The position numbers and the translations under genes were made by a program. From assembly GCF_950295315.1 (NCBI RefSeq), contig NC_080172.1, forward strand, positions 75,629,577 to 75,693,576: 64,000 nucleotides of DNA, in the 5' to 3' direction. This DNA comes from Erinaceus europaeus (taxonomy: Eukaryota; Chordata; Mammalia; Eulipotyphla; Erinaceidae). The notes beneath the pieces are model-generated. The model saw nothing but the letters and a program-made list of their open reading frames with translations, ran no database searches and was not told the origin of the DNA. Shown here in pieces: positions 9,877 through 21,271 of the stretch (positions are counted from its first letter, which is position 1; every line of letters begins with the position of its first letter).

Positions 9877-9890
9877 CTGGGGGACTTATA

Positions 9891-10252
9891 TACCAACTTT
9901 CCTCCTGTAGGTGCAGAGGGAATTCTTGCCTGCTCTTTGTGCCAGAGAAAGTCCTTAGACAAAAAATGTACACTGAAATGGTTAGAGCCAAGGTGATCTG
10001 GGAGAAAACACTGACACCATCTGAAACTGTGTGATAACAGCTTTGTGGTCATGTAAAAGCATATCCTTTCATAAAAACAAAAGAAAAGCATCCTGAGGTA
10101 TGTGGGGATGATGTTTGGAATTTGCCCTAAAATACTTTTGTAAAATACAGAAGAAAATATATATAATAACAAAACCTGATAAGTTGGTGATGGATGTGTG
10201 ATTCTATGTATGAGAACATTTTGCAGTAAAAAAAAAAAAAAAAGATGTGAAC
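9891..10252. other. Unassigned sequence
   Basis: No recognised repeat. A minus-strand frame of 219 codons crosses this stretch and parts of two retroposons, so it is fortuitous. Confidence 0.4.
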
Positions 10253-10450
10253 AGGCCCGGTGGTGGCACACCTGATTGAATGCATGCATTACAGTGCCCA
10301 ACGACCCGAGTTCAAGCCTCTGGTCCCACTTGCAGGGAGAAAGCTTCATGAGCAGTGAAGCAGCACTACAGTTGTCTCGGTCTCCCCTTCTATCTCTTCT
10401 TTCCCTGCTCAATTTTTGTTTCTGTCCGAAGTAAATACATTTTTTGAAAA
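10253..10450 (+). mobile_element. SINE-B
   Basis: Head GCCCGGTGGTGGCACACC, B box AGTTCAAGCCTCTGG and tail AAGTAAATACATTTTTTG. Confidence 0.85.
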
Positions 10451-10457
10451 AAATAAA

Positions 10458-10732
10458 ATCAGTAGCATAGTGGATTAAGCACAGGTAGCAGGAAGCTCAA
10501 GGACGGGTGTAAGAATCCCAGTTTGAGCCCCCCACTCCCCATCTGCAGGGAAGTCGCTTCACAAGCAGTGAAGTAGGTCTGCAGGTGTCTGCCTTTCTCT
10601 CCCCCTCTCTGTCTTCCCCTCCTCCATTTCTCTCTGTCCTATCCAACAACGATGACATCAAGAACAATAACTACAACAATAAAACAAGGGCAACAAAAGA
10701 ATAAATAATTTTTTAAATAAATAAATAAAATC
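10458..10732 (+). mobile_element. SINE-A
   Basis: Head ATCAGTAGCATAGTGGATTA, B box AGTTTGAGCCCCCC, typical body and AATAAATAAATAAAAT tail. Confidence 0.88.
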
Positions 10733-10734
10733 AA

Positions 10735-10925
10735 TGCAACCGGTACCACCTCGACATGTTTCATTTTGGACAGTGTCCACGGATGACAGTCCTGTGATGC
10801 CAAACCTTCAGCTCCAGTACTCTGGTAATGCCGTTCTTAGCTCATAGGACTCCTTACTTCCATTTCGGGTGGTGCACTTCCTAACAAAGCCACAGCGCCT
10901 AGATATAAACCAGAGCCCAAGGGAT
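10735..10925 (+). mobile_element. Fragment of the R-associated body, no tail
   Basis: Read on the complementary strand, TATATCTAGGCGCTGTGGC, TTTGTTAGGAAGTGCACCAC and CGAGGTGGTACCGGTTGC align in order with the body of the R dimer at 45.0-45.2 kb. This copy is in the opposite orientation and diverged. Confidence 0.55.
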
Positions 10926-11054
10926 AGAGCACATGTATACATGTATTCATAAGTTAGTGGAAAATATATACTTTAAAGCAAAAGTGCACAATAGTTTTCA
11001 GTGAGCCAATTAAGTGCAGCAAGTAAGAAGAGAGACCTAAAAAAGACTCCATAA

Positions 11055-11210
11055 GGGAGGGAGGGAGGGTGCAGGGGTTAAGCGCACAAGGCGCTAAACA
11101 CAAGGACCAGAGAAAGTATCCTGGTTCCATCCCTGAACTCCCCACCTGCAAAGGTGTTGCTTCACAAGCAGTTCAACAGGTCTGCAGGTGTCTATCTTTC
11201 TCTACCCTCT
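11055..11210 (+). mobile_element. SINE-A, 3'-truncated
   Basis: Head GTGCAGGGGTTAAGCGC, B box GGTTCCATCCC and body to CTATCTTTCTCTACC, after which homology stops. Confidence 0.75.
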
Positions 11211-11339
11211 TTTACCAAAATTCTTCTATATTATTTGGATTTCCCCATATGCCACATGTTAAATACTTCTGTGCCTTACAAAGAGAAATGTTGAATATTA
11301 TTGTAGAGAAAGTGAATGGGTAGCAATTAATTATTTTAT

Positions 11340-11632
11340 TTTATTCATTTAATTATTTATTTTGCCTCCAGGGTTATTCCTGGGGCTCAGTGCCTGCACT
11401 ATGAGTCCATTGATCCTGGAGGCCATTTTTTTTTCATTTTATTGGATAGGACAGAGAGAAATTGAGAGAGGAGGAGTACATAGAGAAAGAGAGAGAATGA
11501 TAGACACCTGAAAAACTACTGAAGTGACCCTCCCTTCAGATTGGGAACTGGGGGCTCAAACCGAGATTCCCATGCAGATCTTTGCGCTTCTTACTATGTG
11601 CTCTTAAGCCAGTGCAGTACTGCTTGGCCTTT
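11340..11632 (-). mobile_element. SINE-A-long
   Basis: GCCTCCAGGGTTATTCCTGG tail, shortened body, reversed B box GGCTCAAACCGAGATTCC and head CAGTACTGCTTGGCC. Confidence 0.82.
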
Positions 11633-11671
11633 TGCAATTCATTTATGCAAATCATGTGGCTTCAATTTCTT

Positions 11672-12002
11672 TTTCTTTCCTTTTTTTTTTCCTCCTCCAG
11701 GGTTATTGCTGGGGCTCGGTGCCTGTACTACGAATCCACTGCTCCTGGAGGCCATTTTTCCCATTTTGTTGCCCTTGTTGTGGTTATTATTGTTATTGTC
11801 GTTGCTGTTGTTATTGTTGGATAGGACAGAGAGAAATCGAGAGAGAAGGGGAAGACAGGAGGAGAAAATGATAGACACCTGCAGACTTGCTTCACCACTT
11901 GAGAAGTGACCCCCTGCAGGTGGGGGGACCTGGGGGCTGGAGCCTGATCCTTGCGCTTTGCGCCCTGTGCACTTAACCCACTGTGCTAGCGCCCAACCCC
12001 CC
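11672..12002 (-). mobile_element. SINE-A-long
   Basis: Complete reversed copy from CTCCTCCAGGGTTATTGCTG to CTAGCGCCCAACCCCCC. Confidence 0.88.
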
Positions 12003-12063
12003 TTCTTTTTCTTTCTTTCTTTCTTTCTTTAATTCTCTCTTTCTTTCTTTCTCTCTCTTTTTT
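12003..12063. repeat. (CTTT)n microsatellite
   Basis: Repeated CTTT/TTTC units with minor interruptions between two SINEs. It probably grew from a SINE tail. Confidence 0.85.
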
Positions 12064-12256
12064 TTTAATATTTATTTATTAGAGACAGAAATTTAGAGGG
12101 AAGGAGGAGATAGAGAGGGAAAGAGACAGAGTCACCTGCAGCCCTGTTTACCACTTGTAAAGCTATCCCCAGCAGGTGGGGATCAGGGGCTTGAACCTGA
12201 GTCCTTGTGCTCTATAATGTGGGCACTTAACCAGGTGCACCACTGCATGACCTCTA
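12064..12256 (-). mobile_element. SINE-B
   Basis: AGAGACAGAAATTTAGAGGG body, reversed B box GCTTGAACCTGAGTCC and head ACCACTGCATGACCTC. Confidence 0.85.
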
Positions 12257-12291
12257 TTTATTTCCTTTTTAATAATTTCTTTTTCTTTTCT

Positions 12292-12494
12292 TAAAAAATA
12301 TTTTCTTTATTTTGGATAGAGACAAAGAGAAATTGACAGGGAAGGGGAATGTAGAGAGGAAGAGAGACACAAGCATGGCTGCTTCATCTCATGAGGAGCT
12401 TTACCTCTGCAGATGGGAACTGGTGACATGAACCTGGATCCTTCCACACTGTAATGTGTGTGCTCAACCAAGTGTGCCACCACCTGGGCCCTCA
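12292..12494 (-). mobile_element. SINE-B
   Basis: GATAGAGACAAAGAGAAATTG body, reversed B box CATGAACCTGGATCC and head CCACCACCTGGGCCC. Confidence 0.85.
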
Positions 12495-12516
12495 ATTTAT
12501 TTTTCTTTCCAATTTT

Positions 12517-12738
12517 AAAAAAATATTTATTTATTCCCTTTTGTTGCCCTTGTTGTTTTATTGTTGTACTTATTATTGTTGTTATTGATGTCGTTGTTGG
12601 ATAGGACAGAGACCAATGGAGGGGGGGGGGAGAAAGATAGACACCTGCAGACCTGCTTCACCACTTGTGAAGCGACTTCCCTGCAGGCGGGGAACCCGTC
12701 CTCACGCCTGTCCTTGCGCTTTACGAAACTGCCCGACT
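12517..12738 (-). mobile_element. SINE-A with TSD
   Basis: Flanked by TTTTTCTTTCCAATTTTAAA on both sides (about 12500 and 12740). The head is partly deleted after GGCGGGGAACCCGTCCTC. Confidence 0.85.
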
Positions 12739-13011
12739 TGCTTTTTCTTTCCAATTTTAAATTGGTTTTTTTTTAATAATTTATTTCTTTATTGGGGAAT
12801 TAATGCTTTACATTCAACAGTAAATACAATAGTTTGTACATGCATAACATTCCCCAGATTCCCATTTAACAATACAACCCCCACTATGTCATTCATCATC
12901 TTTCATGGACCTGTATTCTCCCCACCCACCCACCCCAGAGTCTTTTACTTTGGTGTAATACTCCAATTCCATTTCAGGTTCGACTTGTGTTTTCTTTTCT
13001 AATCTTGTTTT

Positions 13012-16000
13012 TCAACTTCGGCCTGAGAGTGAGATCATCCCATATTCATCCTTCAGTTTCTGACTTATTTCACTCAACATGATTTTTTCAAGGTCCATCC
13101 AAGATCGGCTGAAAACGGTGAAGTCACCATTTTTTACAGCTGAGTAGTATTCCATTGTGTATATAGACCACAACTTGCTCAGCCACTCGTCTGTTGTTGG
13201 ACACCTGGGTTGCTTCCAGGTTTGGGTTATTACAAATTGTGCTGCCAAGAACATATTTGTACACAGATCCTTTTGGATGGATGTGTTGGGTTCCTTAGGA
13301 TATATCACCAGGAGGGGAATTGCAGGGTCATAGGGTAGATCCATTTCTAGCCTTCTGAGAGTTCTCCAGATTGTTCTCCACAGAGGTTGGACCAATACAC
13401 ATTCCCACCAGCAGTGCAGGAGGGTTCCTTTGACCCCACATCCTCTCCAGCATTTGCTGCTGTTACCTTTTCTGATGTATGACATTCTCACAGGACTGAA
13501 GTGATATCTCATTGTCGTCTTGATCTGCATTTCTCTGACAATCAGAGACTTGGAGCATTTTTTCATGTGTTTCTCAGCCTTTTGGATCACTTCTGTGGTG
13601 AATATTCTGTCCAAGTCCTCCCCCCATTTTTGGATGGGGTTATTTGTTGTCTTGTTGTTGAGTCTGGCAAGCTCTTTATATATGTTGGTTATTAAACTCT
13701 TATCTGATGTATGGCATGTAAAGATCTTCTCCCATTCTGTGAGGGGTCTCTTGGTTTGGGTAGTGGTTTCTTTTGCTGTGAAGAAGCTTTTTAATTTGAT
13801 GTAGTCCCATAGGTTTATACTTGCCTTAGTCTTCCTTGTAATTGGATTCGTTTCATTGAAAATGTCTTTAAAATTTATGTGGAAAAAAGTCCTGCCAATA
13901 TTTTCCTCTAAGTATCTGATAGTTTCTGGTCTAACATCCAAGTCCTTGATCCACTTGGAATTTACTTTTGTATTTGGTGAAATATAGTGATTAAGTTTCA
14001 TTCTTCTGCATGTTTCAACCCATTGTTTCCAACACCATTTGTTGAAGAGACTCTGCTTTCCCCATGTAATAGTCTGGGCACCTTTGTCAAAGATTAGATG
14101 TCCATATGTGTGGGGCCTCATTTCTGGGCTCTCAATTCTATTCCACTGGTCAGTGTGTCTGTTCATGTTCCAGTTACCAAGCAGTTTTGATGACAATGGC
14201 CCTATAATACAGTTTGAGATCTGGGAGTGTGATGCCTCTGGTTCTGTTCTTTTTTCTCAAGATTGTTTTGGCAATTCTAGGTCTTTTCTGGTTCCAGATA
14301 AACATTTGTAGCATTTTTTCTATTCTCCTAAAAAATGTGCTTGGGATCTTGATGGGGATAGCATTAAATTTGTAGATGGCTCTGGGTAATATATTCATTT
14401 TGATGATGTTAATTCTTCCAACCCATGAACATGGAAAATCTTTCCACTTCTTTGTGTCTTTTTCAATTTCTTTGAGTAGTGACTCATAATTTTCAGTATA
14501 CAAGTCTTTCACTTCTTTGGTTAGGTTTACTCCTAGATATTTTATTGTTTTTGTTGCTATAGAAAAAGGAACTGATTTCTGGATTTCAATTTCTTGTAAC
14601 TTAGTGTTTGCATACATAGAGGAATGTCAGTGACTTTTGAATGTTAATTTTATAGCCTGACACATTACTGTATTGCCTGATGATTTCCAAAAGCTTCTTG
14701 CTGGATTCCTTAGGTTTTTCCATGTATACTATCATGTCATCTGTAAATAAGGAGAGTTTGACTTCTTCTCTTCCAATCTGTATGCCTTTAATTCCTTGCT
14801 CCTGCCTGATTGCTATGGAAAGAACTTCCAACACTATGTTGAATAGTAATGGTGATAGTGGGCAGCCCTGTCTAGTACCTGATCTGAGGGGAAATGCTTC
14901 CAGTTTTTCACCATTGAGTATGATATTGGCTGTAGGTTTGCTATATATAGACTCCACTATCTTCAGGAATTTTCCATCTCTTCCCATTTTTTGTAGTGTT
15001 TTGATCATAAAGGGATGTTGTATTTTGTCAAAGGCTTTCTTTGCATCTATTGATATGACCATGTGGTTTTTGGTCTTGCTTTTGTTGATGTGGTGGATCA
15101 CATTGATTGATTTACGTATATTAAACCAAACTTGCATGCCTGGGATAAACCCCACTTGGTCATGATGAACAATCTTTTGATATACTGCTGTATCCGCTTG
15201 GCTAGAATTTTGTTCAATATTTTCGCATCTATGTTCATCAGAGATATTGGTCTGTAGTTTTCTTTTTTGGTTGTGTCCCTGTCTGCTTTTGGTATCAGGG
15301 TGATGTTGGCTTCATAGAAGCTGGCAGGGAGTATTCCAGTGTCTTCAATCTTCTGGATAACTTTTAAAAGTAGAGGTATTAGTTCTTCTTTGAAAGTTTT
15401 GTAGAATTCATTTGTAAAACCATCTGGTCCAGGACTTTTATTTTTGGGAAGATTTTTGATAATTGTTTCAATTTCATTAGCTGTGATGGGCCTGTTCATG
15501 TTATCCACTTCCTCTTTACTTAGTTTTGGAAGTTGGTAGGTATCTAGGAAATCATTCATTTCTTCCAGGTTCTCTAGCTTGGTGGCATATAGTTGTTCAT
15601 AGAAGCCTCGCATGATATGTTGAATTTCTGCAGTGTCTGTTGTGATATCTCCTCTTTCATTTAGTATCCAATTTATTTGGGTCTTCTCCCTTTTTTGTTT
15701 TGTGAGTCTGGCTAAAGGCTTGTCGATTTTGTTTACTCTTTCGAAGAACCAACATTTACTTTCATTGATCTTTTGTATGCTTTTCCTATTCTCAATGTTA
15801 TTTATTTCTGCCCTAACTTTAGTGATTTCTGTCCTTCTTTTTGCTTTAGGATTCCTTTGTTGTTCTTCTTCTAGGTCTTTAAGATGTGCAATCAGGCTGT
15901 TTATTTGTGCCTTTTCTTGTTTCCTAATGTGTGCTTGTATAGCTATGAACTTCCCTCTTAGGACAGCTTTAGCTGTGTCCCAAACATTTTGATAGCTTGT

Positions 16001-16840
16001 GTCTTCATTTTCATTGAACTCTCGAAACATTTTGATTTCTTCCTTGATTTGCTCTTTGACCCAGAAGTTGTTAAGAAGTGTACTGTTGAGCTTCCACAGT
16101 TTGGGACTGTTACTAATCTTTTGTTGATTGTTAAGTGTTAGTTTAATTCCACTGTGGTCTGAGAAGATGCTTGGGATTATTTCAATGCTCTTGAATTGGC
16201 TGATGCTGTCTTTGTGGCCTAACATATGGTCTGTCCTTGAGAATGATCCATGTGGATTTGAGTAAAATGTGTATTCCAGTTTCTTGGGATGAATGACTCT
16301 GAAAATGTCCAATAGTTCTAGTTTATCTATCTCTTCATTTAGCTCCCTTATGTCTTTACTGATTTTCTTCCTGGATGATCTGTCAAGTTGAGATGGTGGG
16401 GTGTTGACGTCCCCTACTATGATTGTGTTACAGTTAATATATTGCTGTAGCTCTTTCAGTAGAAGTTTGATGTATTTAGATGGCTTCTCATTGGGTGCAT
16501 AGATGTTAATAATTGTTAAGTCCTCTTGATTGACTGATCCTCTGAGCATTAAGTAGTGTCCATTCCTATCTTTTTTAATCTTATCTATTTTCAAGTCTAT
16601 CATGTCAGATATGAGAATAGCTGTTCCTGCCCTTTTTTGTGGGCCATTGGCTTGTATGATAGTTTTCCATCCTTTCATTTTAAGTCTGTGTTTGTCTTGT
16701 TGAGTTAGGTAAGTTTTCTGTAGACAAAATATTGTTGGGTTGTGTTTTCTGATCCATATTCCTACTCAGTGTCTTTTAATAGGTGAATTCAGGCCATTGA
16801 CATTTATTGATATCAAAGATTGAAGATATTTTAACGCCAT
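13012..16840 (-). pseudogene. L1 ORF2 (endonuclease/reverse transcriptase), frameshifted
   Basis: The frame starts with MALKYLQSLISINVNG at 16840. A TGA appears at about codon 24. The endonuclease and first reverse-transcriptase part then read openly from 16678 to about 15150 ([34 protein letters not shown]). The frame shifts near 15130-15155, again near 14610, and again near 14180. The catalytic motif reads FTDD instead of the usual FADD. The C-terminal part (14196-13012) holds the cysteine motif region [16 protein letters not shown]. Intact ORF2p nicks DNA and copies the L1 RNA at the nick; this copy is dead. Confidence 0.93.
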
Positions 16841-16896
16841 TCTTGTAGAGTTTTAGAGTGTTTTGATATATGTCCTATTTGTGGTGGTCTGGTTGT

Positions 16897-18246
16897 TTAT
16901 AGGAGACCTTTCAGAACTTCTTTCAGGGCATGCTTGGTGATGGTTGCTTCCTTCAACTGTTGCTTGTCTGAGAAGGTTTTGATGCTTCCATCTAGTCTGA
17001 ATGACAGTCTAGCAGGATATAGTATTCTTGGCTGAAAGCCTTTCTCATTGAGCACTCGATAGATATCTTGCCATTCTCTTCTGGCCTGTAGTGTTTGTAT
17101 GGAGAAGTCTGCTGCTAATCTTATGGGTTTTCCTTTGTAGGTGACCCTTTGTTTTTCTCTTTCAGCCTTGAGGATCCTTTCTTTATCCTTATTCCTTTCC
17201 ATTCTAAGTATGACATGTCTTGGTGTCTTTAGGTCTGGGTTAATTCTGTTTGGGACCCTCTGGGCTTCTTGAATCTTTATTTTTATTTTTATTTTTTCCT
17301 CCTCCAGGGTTATTGATGGGCTCGGTGCCTGCACTATGAATCCACTGCTCCTGGAGGCCATTTTTTCCCCCTTTTGTTGCCCTTGTTGTAGCTTCGTTGT
17401 GGTTATTATTATTGCCCTTGTTGACACAATTCGTTGTTGGATAGGACAGAGAGAAATGGAGAGAGGAGGGGAAGACAGAGAAGGGGAGAGAAAGATAGAC
17501 ACCTGCAGACCTGCTTCACCGCCTGTGAAGCGACTCCCCTGCAGGTGGGGAGCTGGGGGCTCGAACCAGGATCCTTACGCCGGTCCCTGCGCTTTGCGCC
17601 ACATGCACTTAACCCACTGTGCCACCGCCCGACCCCCGGTTTCTTGAATCTTTATGTCTTTGGTGTTGTCTAGACTAGAGAAATTTTCAGCTATTATGGC
17701 CTGGATAATGCTTTCTTCCTCTCCTTCTCTTTCTTCCTCTGGTAAGCCAATAATGCGTATATTGTTTCTTTTAAAGTCATCCCATAGGACTCTGTTGTTG
17801 TTTTCAGCATCTCTTTATCTCTTTTTGAGATCTCTTACTTCTTTTTTAGTTGTCTCTAATTCATCCTCAGTCTTGCTAATTGTGTTTTCAGCCTCATAGA
17901 TTCTATTCTCTCTGCCCTCTACTGCTTTCTGGAGTTCATCTATTTTGTTGCCCTGCTCTGATACTGTTTTAGCTTGTTCAGCTAGTTGCCTTCTTAGCTC
18001 AGCAATTTCAGCTTTCAGCTCTCTAATAACCATGAGATAATTAGAATTTTCTTCCATATTCTCATTTGTTGTTCCTGCATTTCTGATTACAATTTTTTCA
18101 AATTCTTTACTCACTCCTATTATTATTTCCTTAGCTAATGTTTGGATGTTGAACTCGTTGTTTTGTGCTTCACCCTCTGGAGGACTTTTAGCTGGACTCT
18201 TGTCCTGGTTGGATTCTCCAATATTTTTTCTTGTTGTTTTAACCAT
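16897..18246 (-). pseudogene. L1 ORF1 (RNA-binding protein), split by a SINE
   Basis: The N-terminal part (18246-17815) starts MVKTTRKNIGESNQDKSP and has a long heptad coiled coil (ELKAEIAELRRQLAEQAK). Frame is lost near 17815. The C-terminal RNA-binding part (17220-16897) includes IRLAADFSIQTLQARREWQ and QPRILYPARLSF, typical of ORF1p. A SINE-A-long with TSD sits between them at 17276-17639. Normal ORF1p forms trimers that coat L1 RNA. Confidence 0.92.
17276..17639 (-). mobile_element. SINE-A-long inserted in L1 ORF1
   Basis: The direct repeat TTCTTGAATCTTTA brackets the SINE (about 17265 and 17641). The insertion is therefore younger than the L1. Confidence 0.94.
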
Positions 18247-18948
18247 TTTATATATTATGTTATGAGTTCCCTTTATCAGTACTTTTCAAATTATTGATCA
18301 CTATTGCCTGGATTGACTTGTGTCTAAGTAATTTAATTAAAGGGTTTACCGTGGTAGAAGTTAACAGTTTTTTCAATCCCTGAGTTGGAGCTCAGTGGTA
18401 TAAAAGCCTATTTTTTCTTCCCTGTAGACTATGGGAGCCTGAGGGCTTTTAAACTATCAATAGGCTTCTTAGCTTAATCACTGACTCCTGACCAAGAGAT
18501 AAAGCAGGGTGTGGCAGAGATAATCCAGTGGTTATGCAAAGAGACTTTCACAGCCCCTTAGCTATGCCACCAAGGTATAGGTCTTCTCCTGAGTTTCCCG
18601 GTTAGATCTCTGTGCCCTGGTGTCCCTCCCTGTTGCTGCTCCAGATTCTGAGGGTAGTAGCAATGGAGACTCAGAGTTGCACTTGGTGAGTCTCTGGGGA
18701 GTCCTTTCCTCCCTTCAGCTGTCCCCTTGTTGTGGAGCAGACTGGAGTTGGTGTCTCCACTGATAAACTGTTGAACTGTTAGCAGTCACTTAATCTCTCC
18801 TTAGGCCCCTCTCTCCTCTCTGTCACCAGCCACACGTGTTTGTACTCACGGGTGATTTACTGGGTTCCTGTGGTCATTCTAGTCCTGTCTTGTTTCGGTC
18901 CGGGTGGTCTCCTTTGGTATTCCTAGTTGATCCGGGAGAGGAGAGGTT
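18247..18948 (-). promoter_or_regulatory. L1 5'UTR (internal promoter region)
   Basis: About 700 bp upstream of ORF1 on the minus strand, matching the second L1 at 50000-50760. L1 5'UTRs carry an internal RNA polymerase II promoter. This copy seems 5'-truncated, because the homologous L1 extends about 50 bp further. Confidence 0.75.
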
Positions 18949-18949
18949 T

Positions 18950-19136
18950 GTTGTTGTTTTGTTAGAAACAGAAATTGAGACCGGGGCTTAGAGAAGGAAA
19001 GAGACAAAGACACCTACAGCCCTTCTTCACCACTTGTGAAACTTTCCCCCTGAGCTGGTGGGGACCAGGAGCTTAAACCTGGGTTCTTGAGCACTGTGAT
19101 GTGTGCGCTCAACCAGGTGCACCACCACCTACTCAC
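18950..19136 (-). mobile_element. SINE-B
   Basis: GAAACAGAAATTGAGACCGG body, reversed B box GCTTAAACCTGGGTTC and head CACCACCACCTACTC. Confidence 0.82.
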
Positions 19137-19159
19137 TCTTTCCAATTAAGAGTCTACAT

Positions 19160-19313
19160 GACCCACAACGACCCTGGATCCATACTCCCAGAGCCATAGA
19201 GAATAGGAAGGCTATCAGGGGAGGGGATGGGATATGGAGATCGGGTTATGGGAATTGTGCGGAACTGTACCCCTCTTATTCTAAGGTTTTGTTAATGTCT
19301 CCTTTCTTAAATA
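19160..19313 (+). mobile_element. R retroposon, 5'-truncated, with TSD
   Basis: Last 154 bases of R, ending CTCCTTTCTTAAATAAA. Flanking direct repeats AAGAGTCTACAT at 19148-19159 and 19314-19325 are target-site duplications. The poly(A) tail is almost absent. Confidence 0.85.
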
Positions 19314-19495
19314 AAGAGTCTACATAAGTTGTCAACACTTAAGTAAAGGTGACTTAATCTGTCTAGTTTTCTTTTTTTTTAAATTATTAATGAATTTGGT
19401 GATAGCCTATCTAGCAAACATGAATGACCTCCAAAGAATTATATAAAGCAAGAGAGTATTTTCAAAAGAAGAAGGAAGTTAAGGAAGGGAATTGT

Positions 19496-19728
19496 GGGAG
19501 TCGGGAGGTAGCGCAGCAGGTTAAGCGCAGGTGGCGCAAAGCCCAAGCACCAGGTTAAGGATACCTGTTCAAGCTCCCGGGTGTCCACCTGCAGGGGAGT
19601 TACTTCACAGGCAGTGAAGCAGGTCTGCAGTTGTCTATCTTTCTCTCCTCCTCTCTCCATTTCTCTCTGTCCTATCCAACAACGACTACAACAATAAAAA
19701 ATAAATACTTTAAAAAATTTTTTAAAAG
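19496..19728 (+). mobile_element. SINE-A with TSD
   Basis: Head GGGAGTCGGGAGGTAGCGC. Flanked by GGAATTGT at about 19488 and 19733. Part of the 3' body is deleted. Confidence 0.9.
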
Positions 19729-19833
19729 AGGGGGAATTGTTTCAAACATAGTCACTGTTATTTGGGTGCAGAAAGGGACCTATTAGGCAAATTATCTTAT
19801 TATTGGTGACTGGGAAATTCCAGTTTGCCTGGT

Positions 19834-19900
19834 TAAATATATATATATATATATATACATATATATATACACATATATTATATATATACATATATATTGT
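19834..19900. repeat. (TA)n-rich microsatellite
   Basis: Alternating TATATA and CATATATA units, about 65 bases. Confidence 0.9.
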
Positions 19901-19924
19901 GGGGTGGGGCTGTTCATTTTCAAT

Positions 19925-20318
19925 TCTTTTCCCCCCTTTATTGAGGGGATTAATGGTTTACAACCAACAGTAAAATACAGTAGTTGGTACGTGTGTAACA
20001 TTTCTCAGTTTTCCACATAACACTCTAACCCCCCCACGAGGTTCTCCCACCCCAGAGTCCTTTTTTTTAATGTTTTTTTTTTTAAATCTTTATTTATTAT
20101 TTTTTTTTGGATAGAGACAGCCAGAAATTGAGAGGAAACGGGAGATAGGGAGACAGAGAGACACCTGCAGCCCTGCTTCACCACTTGTGAAGCTTTCCCC
20201 CTGCAGGTGGGAACCGGGGGCTTGAACCTGGGTCCTTGCACACTGTAACATGTGAGATCAACCAGGTGCGCCATCACCCAGCCCCCCTAGAGTCCTTTAC
20301 TTTGGTGCAATACATTGA
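19925..20318 (-). mobile_element. L1 3'UTR fragment split by a SINE-B
   Basis: ATTGAGGGGATTAATGG, CAACAGTAAAATACAGTAG and CAGAGTCCTTTACTTTGG match the L1 3'UTR at 12770-13000. A SINE-B occupies 20062-20286. Confidence 0.85.
20062..20286 (-). mobile_element. SINE-B in L1 3'UTR
   Basis: Flanked by AGAGTCCTTT on both sides. Body GAGACAGCCAGAAATTGAGAG, reversed B box GCTTGAACCTGGGTCC. Confidence 0.88.
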
Positions 20319-20419
20319 TTAATGCTTACATTTCTTATATTGAAACTGCAGTAAGGTTAGACATTTTGGCTATAGATATTTTTTCCACCATAATTCAGAA
20401 AATTAAAGAATTGAATGAC

Positions 20420-20630
20420 TGAGGTCAGGCGGTAGCGCAGCGGGTTAAGCGCACATGGCTCGAAGAGCAAGGACCGGTGTAAGGACCCCAGTTCTAGCCC
20501 CTGGCTTTCCACCCGCAGGGGAGTCACTTCACAGGCGGTGAAGCAGGTATACAGGTGTCTATCTTTCTCTCCCTCTCTCTTTCTTCCCTTCCTCTGTCTA
20601 TTTCTCTCTGTCCTATAATTTAAAAAAAAA
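20420..20630 (+). mobile_element. SINE-A
   Basis: Head TCAGGCGGTAGCGCAGCGGG, B box AGTTCTAGCCCC. It stops after CTCTGTCCTATAATTT and a short A run. Confidence 0.88.
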
Positions 20631-20633
20631 GTG

Positions 20634-20964
20634 GGGGCCGGGCGCTAGTGCAGCAGGTTAAGCGCACATGGCGCAAAGCGCAAAGAACCGCTGAAGGATT
20701 CCAGTTCGAGCCCCCAGTTCCCCCCCAACAAGGGGTCGCTTGGCAAGCGGTGAAGCAGGTCTGCAGGTGTCTTGTCTTTCTCTCCTCCTCTCTGTCTTCC
20801 CCTCCTCTCTCGATTTCTCTCTGCCCTATCCAACAACGATAACAGCAATAAGAATAACAACAACAATGATAAACAACACGGGCAACAAAAGGGAAAAAAT
20901 GACCTCCAGGAGCAGTGGATTCATGGAGCCTCAGCAATAACCCTGGAGGCAAAAAAAAAAAAAA
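20634..20964 (+). mobile_element. SINE-A-long adjacent to the previous SINE
   Basis: Head GGGGCCGGGCGCTAGTGC, tail AACCCTGGAGGC plus A14. One pair of direct repeats, AAAGAATTGAATGAC, brackets both SINEs (about 20404 and 20962). Confidence 0.9.
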
Positions 20965-21073
20965 GAATTGAATGACATCACTATAACAAAAAGCACAGAA
21001 CTCAGGTCCTCACACATTCACTCTACTTACCACTGGGTGCTTCAGTGATACCTTCTAAAAAAATATTTCATTG

Positions 21074-21262
21074 GACGGGGTAGATAGCAGTAATGGTTAT
21101 GCCAAGAGACTCTCATGCCTGAGGCTTCAAAGTCCCAGGTTCAATCCCCCACACCCCATGTGCCAGAGCTGAGCAGTGTTCTGGTATTTCTCTCTGTGTC
21201 TTTCTCTCTCTGCATCTCTCTCAAAAAAATAAAAATAAAAAATAAATAAAATACCTTAAAAA
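21074..21262 (+). mobile_element. SINE-C
   Basis: Good copy: GGGGTAGATAGCAGTAATGG, B box GGTTCAATCCCCC, CTGAGCAGTGTTCTGG, then an AAATAAAAATAAA tail. Confidence 0.88.
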
Positions 21263-21271
21263 AGATAAAGA

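Larger units (their letters stand above)
12768..18948 (-). mobile_element. Nearly full-length L1 retrotransposon (hedgehog L1), inactive
   Basis: Reading the minus strand: 5'UTR (18948-18247), ORF1 (18246-16897), short spacer, ORF2 (16840 to about 13012) and a 3'UTR of about 230 bp ending AATAAAGAAATAAATTATT near 12780. The length is about 6.2 kb, of which 364 bp is a SINE inserted in ORF1. Both ORFs carry stops or frameshifts, so the copy cannot move. It is the longest L1 here and a guide to the L1 pieces at 34, 43 and 47-51 kb. Confidence 0.95.

Noticed and set aside
9753..10412. Minus-strand open frame of 219 codons
   Set aside because: It runs through an R retroposon, unassigned DNA and a SINE-B in antisense, has no domain and owes its length to chance.
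17434..17673. Plus-strand 80-codon frame in the L1 ORF1 region
   Set aside because: It is an antisense frame of the inserted SINE.
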